This document shows, one piece after another, positions 1-5,462 of a stretch of DNA of 5,462 nt; position 1 is the first letter of the stretch, and each line of letters opens with the position of its first letter. The notes under the pieces are model-generated. The model saw only the letters and a program-made list of their open reading frames with translations, ran no database searches and was not told the DNA's origin. This stretch comes from Lachnospiraceae bacterium. GTDB lineage: Bacteria > Bacillota > Clostridia > Lachnospirales > Lachnospiraceae. A program made the translations under genes and the position numbers. Location of the stretch: assembly GCA_003484785.1 (NCBI GenBank), contig DNAD01000017.1, positions 1-5,462 of the forward strand, given 5' to 3'.

Positions 1-38
1 TAGCTGAGACCGAAGAGTTTATATCCGGAAAGCTATGA
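1..38 (+). CDS. Possible C-terminal tail of a convergent gene (partial)
   Basis: The third forward frame is open from the left edge and reads AETEEFISGKL before a TGA at 36-38. The other two forward frames hit a stop within the first six bases. Eleven residues are far too few to identify a product. The case for a real gene end is contextual: a short hairpin follows the stop at once, and a strong terminator-like hairpin with a T run on its plus-strand side lies about 40 bp further on, as expected between two converging genes. The frame could equally be noncoding. The 5' part lies outside the window. Confidence 0.3.
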   Translation, partial: AETEEFISGKL

Positions 39-62
39 ATCTGCGCCGATCTGCTCGCAGAT
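39..62 (+). other. Short hairpin just after the putative convergent stop
   Basis: ATCTGCG at 39-45 is the exact reverse complement of CGCAGAT at 56-62, giving a 7-bp stem with a 10-base loop directly after the TGA at 36-38. No real T run follows (only CTCTTT at 67-72), so it is a weak terminator candidate at best. It may help protect or end the plus-strand transcript together with the larger hairpin at 76-118. Confidence 0.25.
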
Positions 63-75
63 GTTGCTCTTTAAT

Positions 76-118
76 AAAAGTGCCGGGGGTCTCACATACT
101 TCTGACCCCCGGCCTTTT
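76..118. terminator. Strong bidirectional Rho-independent terminator
   Basis: GCCGGGGGTC (82-91) pairs perfectly with GACCCCCGGC (104-113) around a 12-base loop. Outside a single unpaired T at 81, AAAAG (76-80) pairs with CTTTT (114-118). The structure therefore has a GC-rich core with a T tract on the 3' side of both strands: CTTTT on plus, and ACTTTTATT on minus. It lies about 60 bp past the stop of the metallopeptidase gene and probably ends that minus-strand transcript. The T run on the other side suggests it also ends a convergent transcript from the left. Confidence 0.85.
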
Positions 119-174
119 CGCCGATCTCTTCTTTATTTATTCGTTTTCTTTATCATTCACCAGTCATCCTGTCC

Positions 175-2400
175 TCATTCGTCATATGCCGAATTCATCC
201 AGAGCTTCTCTTCGGCTTTTTCCAGAAGAGGTACCAGCGTTTCGGAATCCAGCTCCGTGATCTCTCCCTTTCTAACATGGCAGTAGTTTACGGGATCGAT
301 CTCATTGATTATATTGTAGAGCTCAACCTCATCCCTGACCTCAATAAAGCCGTCCTCCGTCAGCAAAAGATCCATGAACATCGAGGAATCATCATTATCA
401 AGGAATATCACAACCGCGTAATCTCCTTCAGGCATGGACGCTGCCACAACGGATTCGGTGTCCTCGGGCCAGGATGTATATTCAAAGAAGGTGTCCAGAT
501 CCGTAAACAATACCGTGACCCCGTGAGGATTTTCCGGAACGGCAAAGGGGAAATCAAATTTAACCAGTCCCAGACCGTCCGGTGCCTTATCGGGAATGGT
601 ATTGACTTCTATCTTTGTCTCTTCGATCGCATCCTTCAATACCGTCTCATAATCCTTATATCCCATCTCCTTCATACACCATCTCAGAAGATGCGCTATA
701 TCCACATAATCTGTCCTCGGCGTAAGCGCAAGCGCCACGTTCATCCAGTAATAAAGCTGATCCGCGTAGTCCATCCCGCTCTCGTTCAGGCGGTAAGCGA
801 TCAGGTTAAGGAGAGAGGAATTTGTATGCACCCCGCCGTAATCATTGTTCTCGGTGATCGTTTCGGGATGAGGCGCGTAATACATATCCCATACAAAAGC
901 GGGCTGGTTATACATATGAGGATCGCTCATGGATCTGTAGGCCCCGTATGTCTCATGCTCTCCCACTAACCAGGTCTTATCTTCCGTATCTCCCAGCATA
1001 GCTTCTATAAGATTACCGCAGATATCACTGAAAGCCTCATTGATAGCGCCATAATCATTATAATACAGATTATACAGCATCAGAGTACCGGTCACGCAGT
1101 GAGTGAACTCGTGCGCTATAACGTCCGTGTTCTCGCCATCCGGATCCTCTCTGTTAAACTGGAATACGTGGAACCCGTGCATGCGGCCTGCATAACAAGC
1201 ATTATTAACAACATCCCCGTTTTCGTCTACCCAGTCCATCAGCAGCAGGGTGGGCGATTCCTCTCCGTCAGGCCCGCTCCAGCCCACTTCTTCATATTCA
1301 TCGTAAACACGGATATAGGTATCATAGATCAGAAGCTCGTTGTCTTCAAAACCGTTCTTTCCCTTTGCGCGGATATCGATCTCATCATTTCCGGCAAACT
1401 CGGCATAATCCGCTACAAGGATCTTACGGTCGAGATCCCCCAGATACTCATCTCCCGTTTCCGTATCTATAAGGATCGGAACCGTGATATCCTCCGTGCT
1501 TCCGTCATGCTTTTTAACCGTGGCGCTGTAGGTTCCCGCCTTAAAACCGGTAAATGCCAGGCTTGCGCCTTCTCCCGAAAGCGAATCCGAATTGCCGGGC
1601 TCCGTAACGGGCAGCGCATAGAGGTATTCACCCTCCTCATCCACATAGTGGGCAAGATAAGCCGTGTCATAATCACTGTATACGTTATTGGTATATACGA
1701 TCCAGACATAGTAGAATTCTTCACTGTCATCGAGGAACGGCAGGAGGGTCTGCTCAGTGGCATCCTTTACCACCGAAAGCCCGAGGCCCTTATTCTCCGA
1801 CAGGACGATCTGCTCTGCCTCTTCGGCCGTGATCGCCCATTCCTCCATGTTATCCGCATCGATGCCCGGAACCAGTGAGCTTACAAGAGCTGATATATGA
1901 CCGTCCGCTCCGACGATAACCTTCACGGCGGCTCCGTAAACGGCTGTATCGGCTTCCAGCTGCCTGAAGGTGATGTAGTTTACGCCATCCTCCGTCGGAC
2001 GGATGGTCTCACACTCAAGAACCGTTTCCTCATCTCCGCCCAGATCTTCTATGATGCTGTAGACAGCCTCGAGAGCGTCATTCTCATCATCTATCTTTTT
2101 GCCGTAGAAATCTCCCTCAATAAAGGTTATCGGGCCATCCTCAGGATAGGCTCTGACATCATCCGATGCAACGGTTGTAAATGCCCCGTCCGCGCTCTGC
2201 CCGCCGGCAGTCTTCCCGTCGACCCTGAAATGCCCTGCAAAAGGCTCCTTTGCGGCTTCCGTGGCAGCTTCTTTTTCAAGATCGTCCTGGGTCGTAACCT
2301 TACATCCGGTAAGGATCCCCGCAAAAAGCAGCAGGAGCATGAGTAAACAGAGGCCTCCCCAGGGATATCCAAATATTCGTTGCCTGATATTCCTGTTCAT
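175..2400 (-). CDS. Lipoprotein M4 (thermolysin-family) zinc metallopeptidase
   Basis: This predicted secreted, membrane-anchored zinc endopeptidase has 741 residues. The N-terminus has basic residues, a hydrophobic run (about 15-30) and the lipobox LTGC with Cys33 as the likely lipidated residue. A thermolysin-type FTP/PepSY propeptide follows (about 95-265; note YITFRQLEADTAVYGA). The catalytic domain spans about 340-600. It shows the zinc motif HEFTH (His430, Glu431, His434), the third ligand Glu455 in GAINEAFSD, with Asp459, and the catalytic His525 in GGVHTNS. All active-site residues seen in thermolysin are present; the spacing from HEXXH to Glu455 is one residue longer. Residues from about 610 form an acidic extension beyond the normal family end, which I cannot assign. 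The start is supported by AAAGGA at 2408-2413, 7 bp upstream. It follows the small lipoprotein gene after 31 bp, so the two are probably cotranscribed. The family assignment is firm; the substrate is unknown. Confidence 0.93.
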   Translation of the reverse strand: MNRNIRQRIFGYPWGGLCLLMLLLLFAGILTGCKVTTQDDLEKEAATEAAKEPFAGHFRVDGKTAGGQSADGAFTTVASDDVRAYPEDGPITFIEGDFYGKKIDDENDALEAVYSIIEDLGGDEETVLECETIRPTEDGVNYITFRQLEADTAVYGAAVKVIVGADGHISALVSSLVPGIDADNMEEWAITAEEAEQIVLSENKGLGLSVVKDATEQTLLPFLDDSEEFYYVWIVYTNNVYSDYDTAYLAHYVDEEGEYLYALPVTEPGNSDSLSGEGASLAFTGFKAGTYSATVKKHDGSTEDITVPILIDTETGDEYLGDLDRKILVADYAEFAGNDEIDIRAKGKNGFEDNELLIYDTYIRVYDEYEEVGWSGPDGEESPTLLLMDWVDENGDVVNNACYAGRMHGFHVFQFNREDPDGENTDVIAHEFTHCVTGTLMLYNLYYNDYGAINEAFSDICGNLIEAMLGDTEDKTWLVGEHETYGAYRSMSDPHMYNQPAFVWDMYYAPHPETITENNDYGGVHTNSSLLNLIAYRLNESGMDYADQLYYWMNVALALTPRTDYVDIAHLLRWCMKEMGYKDYETVLKDAIEETKIEVNTIPDKAPDGLGLVKFDFPFAVPENPHGVTVLFTDLDTFFEYTSWPEDTESVVAASMPEGDYAVVIFLDNDDSSMFMDLLLTEDGFIEVRDEVELYNIINEIDPVNYCHVRKGEITELDSETLVPLLEKAEEKLWMNSAYDE

Positions 2401-2431
2401 ATGTACATCCTTTCAATAGCTGAGATGAAAT

Positions 2432-3061
2432 TCAGTTCTGCGCCGAGATCTGTTCTATGATCGAGCACATATCATCTATAATCTTATCCTTGTCAACATA
2501 GTAGAGCTCAGCATAGCTGTCATCCTGGAAGGTCATTTCAAAATGATCATCCTCTGCGGCGGTAACCAGAAACGGAAGCTCCACATCCCCGTCAAGATCC
2601 TCTATAACATAATAATCTCCGTCCATCTTTACCGGTCCGATATCGTACAATGTCAGGATATTATCGGAATTCACGATCATAAGGGCCGCCTGGGTCATAT
2701 TATCCGGATCGTCATAGGTAAAATAGACCATCTCGTCCTCGTTCGTTTTCCCTTCCGCGCCGAATTCAAAATACCCGGCCCACTCATCCCTCAGGGTAGG
2801 GAGATCATCCTCGTCATACTCATATGGGGCAGCCTGATCCCCGGTAAATGTTGTGCTGCCGCCGGATGTTGTGGTCTCCTCTTCGGTAGAAACCTGCCCG
2901 TTATCATCGGTAGTTGTCGTGGTATGAGTCGTTGTTTCCCCGTTCTCATCCGTAACGCTTGTTGTAAAGGTCGTAGTGCTTGTCTTTGTGCTGCTGCAGG
3001 CCGTCAGGGAAAGGGCCATCAGGGCACCCGTAAGCAGCATGGTTATAAATCTGTTTTTCAT
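2432..3061 (-). CDS. Small Thr-rich lipoprotein of unknown function
   Basis: This is a predicted surface lipoprotein of about 209 residues. A basic start and hydrophobic stretch lead to the lipobox LTAC, followed by SS. After the lipidated Cys comes a low-complexity linker of about 50 residues dominated by Thr, with two imperfect copies of a T-D-(E/D)-N-G-(E/Q) unit. It probably spaces the folded part away from the membrane or peptidoglycan. The remaining 130 or so residues are acidic, start near DEWAGYFEFG, and alternate hydrophobic and polar residues as a small beta-rich domain would. I do not recognise the family. Three ATG codons stand in a row at 3059-3067, with GGAGG abutting the first. 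The third (3061) has the best spacing at 6 nt and is chosen here; starting at 3067 would add two Met. The M4 peptidase gene lies 31 bp downstream, suggesting an operon and possibly a shared envelope role, but no functional link is visible. Confidence 0.88.
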   Translation of the reverse strand: MKNRFITMLLTGALMALSLTACSSTKTSTTTFTTSVTDENGETTTHTTTTTDDNGQVSTEEETTTSGGSTTFTGDQAAPYEYDEDDLPTLRDEWAGYFEFGAEGKTNEDEMVYFTYDDPDNMTQAALMIVNSDNILTLYDIGPVKMDGDYYVIEDLDGDVELPFLVTAAEDDHFEMTFQDDSYAELYYVDKDKIIDDMCSIIEQISAQN

Positions 3062-3067
3062 CATCAT

Positions 3068-3072
3068 CCTCC
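3068..3072 (-). promoter_or_regulatory. Ribosome binding site that decides the lipoprotein start
   Basis: On the minus strand GGAGG runs straight into ATGATGATGAAA. The first ATG has no spacing at all, the second 3 nt and the third 6 nt. Ribosome geometry favours the third, at 3061, which also leaves a normal signal peptide beginning MKNRF. Confidence 0.75.
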
Positions 3073-3090
3073 GTTTGCTATATTGTTTTC

Positions 3091-3120
3091 ATGATACGCA
3101 GCATTTCACCTTTGGGTGAA
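3091..3120 (-). promoter_or_regulatory. Possible promoter with operator-like inverted repeat
   Basis: Reading the minus strand, TTCACC (3115-3120, four of six matches to TTGACA) is followed after 18 bp by TATCAT (3091-3096, five of six matches to TATAAT), in the 81-bp gap before the small lipoprotein gene. The -35 candidate is also one arm of a perfect 6-bp inverted repeat, TTCACC-CAAA-GGTGAA (3105-3120). That could be an operator, or a weak hairpin ending the upstream transcript, though no T run follows it. If real, it lets the lipoprotein-peptidase pair be expressed apart from the hydrogenase-receptor gene. Confidence 0.35.
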
Positions 3121-3148
3121 CTCTGATATTTGGCTCCGAATGGAGATC

Positions 3149-5080
3149 TTAATCCTGTAAAATCTGGTTCAGGGAACTCTCAACACTGTCAGTAATATCC
3201 CTCATCAGGCTTATGGACGAGGTGGTTTCCTCAGCGGACGCAACAAGGTTTTCCGCGCGGCCGTTTACACGCTCCACTATATCATTAAGCCGTCCGGAAC
3301 CGGAAATAAGCTGTTCCACGGTACTTCTTATATCGTAGTTGTTCTTATTGCTGTCATCCGCCGCTGTCTTGGAATCATCCGCCAGCTTCTTGATCTCTTC
3401 AGCGACTACGGCAAAGCCTTTTCCCGATTCACCTGCGCGGGCCGCCTCAATTGAGGCATTGAGCGCAAGCAGATTCGTCTGCGAGGATATTGCGATGACA
3501 TCTTCATTGTTTGTTTCAAGCTTCTGCAGATATCTTTCGATCCTTGAAAGCACCTCCTTCATCTCTGTAGCGAAGGTATCTACCTCACGCATCTCATCGG
3601 AGATCCCGGCGGTCTGAGTCGCGTTATCGGTACTGGTATCCTCGATCTGGCCTATGGATTCCTTAAGGGTCGAGAATTTCTCCCTTATCTCTTCGGCAAT
3701 GGACTGCTTCTTTTCCCTCATTTCCTCATGAGTCTTCTGTACCTCCTCCGACAGAGCCAGAGCATGGTCCTTTTCCTCATAGGCGCGCTCCCTGATATAG
3801 TGAACGCAGTTATGGATGTGATTGAAGCCGTTATATATGGCTACTGCCATATCATAACAGGAATTATAACCGCAGCAGCCGCAGTCAATGGTACGTTTTT
3901 CCTCCGTCTCCTTATGCATCCTGAGATAAACATCCTCAAGCTCCTTGCCGCGGGGTATTTTGATCGGGCATTCCTTACTGCGGTTGGTATATTTTCTTAC
4001 AAAATCGTTCAGATTAAGGTTTGCAAACTGTTTATTGAGAGCTTCCAGTCTCTTTGCGGGAGTCAGATTTCTGCCCCAGGCCGACTTCTTTGACTCATTT
4101 TTGCTGTCCTTCCTGATATTCTGGATAGCGGTAAATACATCCTCCCTCATATTCGCCCTGGCATCGGTACCCGGCCCGTAAAGACATCCGTTTGTACAGT
4201 TAAGGGCATCTACAAAGAGATATGGGAATTTTCCAAGCTTTATACTGTCCTTATTTCTCTCGAGATACTCATACATATGATGTTCGCCTTCCATCTGACG
4301 AACCAGAGCATCCTCGCCCAAAAGCCAGTACACGTTTTCCTTAAGGCCGCCCGGCATCGGATAGATGGAACCCAGACCGTATTCGATCTCGTCCTTATAG
4401 GGCAAGGCGCCCTGCACGGGATGCTCCTTAAGGTACTTCACCAGATGTGAAAAGGTCAGATTATAGGAAACATAGCCATGATTGTTGGGATCGTCGATCT
4501 CGTTCTTTTTGGCGATGCAGGGGCTTATAAACGCAAGCCTGTCCGAAAGCTTCATATACTTCTTTACATAGATGGCGGCGCACATCATGGGGGACTGAAC
4601 CGGCATCAGCTTAGGCAGAAGCTCGGGCACATAGCGCTCTATATAGCCTACCACCGCGGGGCAGGGCTGGGAAATGCTTCCGTAATAATTATTCTGAGTG
4701 ATATATTTGATATAGCCCCAGGTTGTGATGTCTGCGCCGAAGGAGACACTTATAAAACGGTTTACTCCAAGCTTTTTCAGCATACCCAGGTATTTTTCGT
4801 AATCCCTCGGATAATTGGCCAGAAACGCGGGTGCTATCAGGACGGAGATCTTAGTGCCCCGCTTCAGATCCTCAAAAAATCTCTCAACATCGTCCTCGTA
4901 TTCTCTGGCGTTATGTCTGCAGGCATCCAGACAGGCACCGCAGGCTATGCATCTTACGGGATCCACCTCTATGATGTTCCCGCGTCCCTTTTCAACAGCC
5001 ACATTGGCTCCCATGCTGCCGCAGGCCCGGATACAGCAGTTGCAGCCTATACAGTTCTCATTCGTTTTGACCAGACTCAT
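3149..5080 (-). CDS. Putative sensory [FeFe]-hydrogenase fused to chemoreceptor signalling domain
   Basis: This 643-residue soluble protein has no signal peptide or membrane segment. Two 4Fe-4S ferredoxin motifs come first (Cys10/13/16/20 and Cys44/47/50/54). The [FeFe]-hydrogenase catalytic-type domain (about 75-310) follows, with its H-cluster cysteines kept: Cys140 in SQPCPAV, Cys188 in SPCIAKKNE, and Cys295/Cys299 in LNCTNGC. A further 4Fe-4S domain of C-x2-C-x4-C-x16-C type has Cys400/403/408/425. From about 434 the chain is a coiled-coil methyl-accepting chemotaxis domain whose hairpin tip (about 530-570) includes [19 protein letters not shown], the region that binds CheA and CheW in this family. 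The usual first Cys of the TSCCP motif is Pro139, and the glutamates of the proton path appear absent, so a sensor role is inferred rather than H2 production. The likely output is CheA-linked signalling from the cytoplasm. Start ATG 5080 has AAGGAAGAGG upstream. The domain calls are firm; the H2-sensing role is inference. Confidence 0.92.
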   Translation of the reverse strand: MSLVKTNENCIGCNCCIRACGSMGANVAVEKGRGNIIEVDPVRCIACGACLDACRHNAREYEDDVERFFEDLKRGTKISVLIAPAFLANYPRDYEKYLGMLKKLGVNRFISVSFGADITTWGYIKYITQNNYYGSISQPCPAVVGYIERYVPELLPKLMPVQSPMMCAAIYVKKYMKLSDRLAFISPCIAKKNEIDDPNNHGYVSYNLTFSHLVKYLKEHPVQGALPYKDEIEYGLGSIYPMPGGLKENVYWLLGEDALVRQMEGEHHMYEYLERNKDSIKLGKFPYLFVDALNCTNGCLYGPGTDARANMREDVFTAIQNIRKDSKNESKKSAWGRNLTPAKRLEALNKQFANLNLNDFVRKYTNRSKECPIKIPRGKELEDVYLRMHKETEEKRTIDCGCCGYNSCYDMAVAIYNGFNHIHNCVHYIRERAYEEKDHALALSEEVQKTHEEMREKKQSIAEEIREKFSTLKESIGQIEDTSTDNATQTAGISDEMREVDTFATEMKEVLSRIERYLQKLETNNEDVIAISSQTNLLALNASIEAARAGESGKGFAVVAEEIKKLADDSKTAADDSNKNNYDIRSTVEQLISGSGRLNDIVERVNGRAENLVASAEETTSSISLMRDITDSVESSLNQILQD

Positions 5081-5089
5081 TTTTTCATT

Positions 5090-5099
5090 CCTCTTCCTT
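5090..5099 (-). promoter_or_regulatory. Ribosome binding site of the hydrogenase-receptor gene, with a mini-ORF
   Basis: The minus strand reads AAGGAAGAGG, and its last G lies 9 nt before the ATG at 5080. An earlier ATG at 5088 opens a three-codon frame (Met-Lys-Lys) whose TGA overlaps the true start as ATGA. The AGGA part is 6 nt from that earlier ATG, so ribosomes could start there and then couple to the main frame. The ATG at 5080 is in frame with the conserved ferredoxin motif and is the gene start. Confidence 0.65.
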
Positions 5100-5149
5100 T
5101 TTATGGAGTTTTGGGATAAAAACCTGTTATAATAGTATCCTCATACGAT

Positions 5150-5179
5150 ATAATAACTCTTACAGGTGTTTTTTGTCTA
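5150..5179 (-). promoter_or_regulatory. Sigma-A-like promoter for the hydrogenase-receptor gene
   Basis: On the minus strand TAGACA (5174-5179, five of six to TTGACA) is separated by 18 bp from TATTAT (5150-5155, five of six to TATAAT). Transcription would begin near 5143 and leave a leader of roughly 60 nt. A second TATTATA copy lies 21 bp downstream (5128-5134), which may be another -10 element or part of a binding site. I see no convincing sigma-28 (motility-type) promoter here. Confidence 0.55.
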
Positions 5180-5208
5180 CTTTTTTCATTAAATTTGCGA
5201 TCACGAAT

Positions 5209-5234
5209 AACAGTTCATCAAAGGATGAACTGTT
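5209..5234. other. Perfect 11-bp inverted repeat between mgtE and the hydrogenase-receptor gene
   Basis: AACAGTTCATC (5209-5219) and GATGAACTGTT (5224-5234) are exact reverse complements around a 4-base loop. The element lies 45 bp past the mgtE stop and 30 bp upstream of the -35 box of the next gene. In the mgtE transcript it would fold into a stable hairpin, but the bases after it (ATTCGTGATCGC) lack a T run, so it is not a canonical Rho-independent terminator. It may be a transcript-end hairpin or a regulator binding site. Confidence 0.6.
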
Positions 5235-5278
5235 GCCGGCTTTTCCGGGCAGAGACCCGGGTTCCCATAATTTTTGCA

Positions 5279-5462
5279 TCAAAGTCCCAGGATACGTGTG
5301 GCCAGGGTAAAATAGATCATCAGAGAGAGCGCATCCACTATTGTGGTAATGAAGGGGCTTGCCATCACCGCGGGATCAAAGCCCAGCTTGTCCGCAAACA
5401 TGGGGAGGGTACAGCCCACAAGCTTTGCAAAGAACAGCTCCACCACCAGCGTAAGACAGACC
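5279..5462 (-). CDS. mgtE: MgtE-type magnesium transporter, C-terminal end (partial)
   Basis: The frame enters from the right edge and gives 60 residues before a TGA at 5279-5281. It contains ELFFAKLVGCTLPM, then DKLGFDPAVMASPFITTIVD, then a last hydrophobic helix ending in RILGL. The pattern of G-x-x-LP, then DPA and PFxTTxVD, followed by a final membrane helix, is that of the end of the MgtE transmembrane domain, which forms a Mg2+ (and divalent metal) channel in the cytoplasmic membrane. Only the last membrane segments are seen here; the cytosolic N and CBS domains expected for the family would lie outside the window. The gene points the same way as the hydrogenase-receptor gene, but a 198-bp gap with its own promoter separates them, so they are probably separate units. 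Confidence 0.88.
   Translation of the reverse strand, partial: VCLTLVVELFFAKLVGCTLPMFADKLGFDPAVMASPFITTIVDALSLMIYFTLATRILGL

Noticed and set aside
1099..1878. Long plus-strand open frame opposite the M4 peptidase (259 codons)
   Set aside because: It lies wholly antisense to a gene with intact catalytic motifs and has no recognisable domain. It is a by-product of codon use on the other strand, as are the antisense frames at 277-969 and 1897-2346.
2417..2448. Similarity to bases 1-49 (shared TAGCTGAGA and CTGCGCCGA words in the same order)
   Set aside because: Only two 9-base words match and the spacing between them differs (31 against 12 bases). One of them falls within the coding end of the small lipoprotein gene, so chance is the simplest explanation.
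3149..5080. Annotation as an ordinary catalytic [FeFe]-hydrogenase (hydA)
   Set aside because: The first loop has Pro in place of the proton-donor Cys, the acidic proton-path residues are missing, and a third of the protein is a chemoreceptor output domain. A sensory role fits better.
4478..5119. Plus-strand open frame opposite the hydrogenase-receptor gene (213 codons)
   Set aside because: It is fully antisense to conserved ferredoxin and H-cluster coding sequence, with no recognisable protein motif. The same applies to the antisense frames at 3339-3617 and 3728-4093.
5168..5186. T runs on the plus strand as a plus-strand terminator
   Set aside because: There is no adjoining stem and no plus-strand gene nearby. 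On the minus strand they are just the A-rich surroundings of the promoter.
5245..5260. CCGGG/CCCGG hairpin after mgtE as its terminator
   Set aside because: The stem is only 5 bp, and in the mgtE direction it is followed by AAAAGCC rather than T residues.
1..5462. Mobile elements, CRISPR arrays, tRNA or rRNA genes
   Set aside because: No transposase or integrase motifs, no regularly spaced repeats and no cloverleaf or rRNA-like segments were seen on either strand.

Overview
The window looks like chromosomal DNA of an anaerobic Firmicute, most likely a clostridial or Lachnospiraceae-type bacterium. The inference rests on moderate G+C, strong AGGAGG-type ribosome binding sites, Gram-positive-style lipoproteins, an MgtE transporter, and above all a modular [FeFe]-hydrogenase-like protein joined to a chemoreceptor signalling domain. 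No sequence search was possible, so the taxonomy is an inference.

Almost everything reads on the minus strand. From right to left in transcription order it holds: (i) the 3' end of an MgtE-type magnesium transporter gene, cut by the right edge (5279-5462); (ii) an intergenic stretch of about 200 bp with a perfect 11-bp hairpin and a good sigma-A-like promoter; (iii) a 643-residue cytosolic protein with two ferredoxin clusters, an [FeFe]-hydrogenase H-cluster domain with altered active-site loops, a further 4Fe-4S domain and a methyl-accepting chemotaxis signalling domain (3149-5080); (iv) an 81-bp gap with a possible promoter/operator; (v) a small Thr-rich lipoprotein of unknown function (2432-3067); (vi) after 31 bp, a lipoprotein M4 (thermolysin-family) zinc metallopeptidase with its propeptide and an unassigned C-terminal extension (175-2400). 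A strong, nearly symmetrical hairpin at 76-118 closes this block. The first 38 bases may be the tail of a convergent plus-strand gene.

The two lipoprotein genes are close enough to form an operon, and both products should sit on the outer face of the membrane. The hydrogenase-receptor gene has its own promoter candidate and may or may not read through into them. It is the most interesting element. All four cysteines that hold the H-cluster are present, but the residues known to relay protons in catalytic [FeFe]-hydrogenases are replaced, and the output domain is a soluble chemoreceptor tip. This points to a cytoplasmic H2 or redox sensor that could drive taxis or another CheA-linked response, rather than to a bulk H2-producing enzyme.
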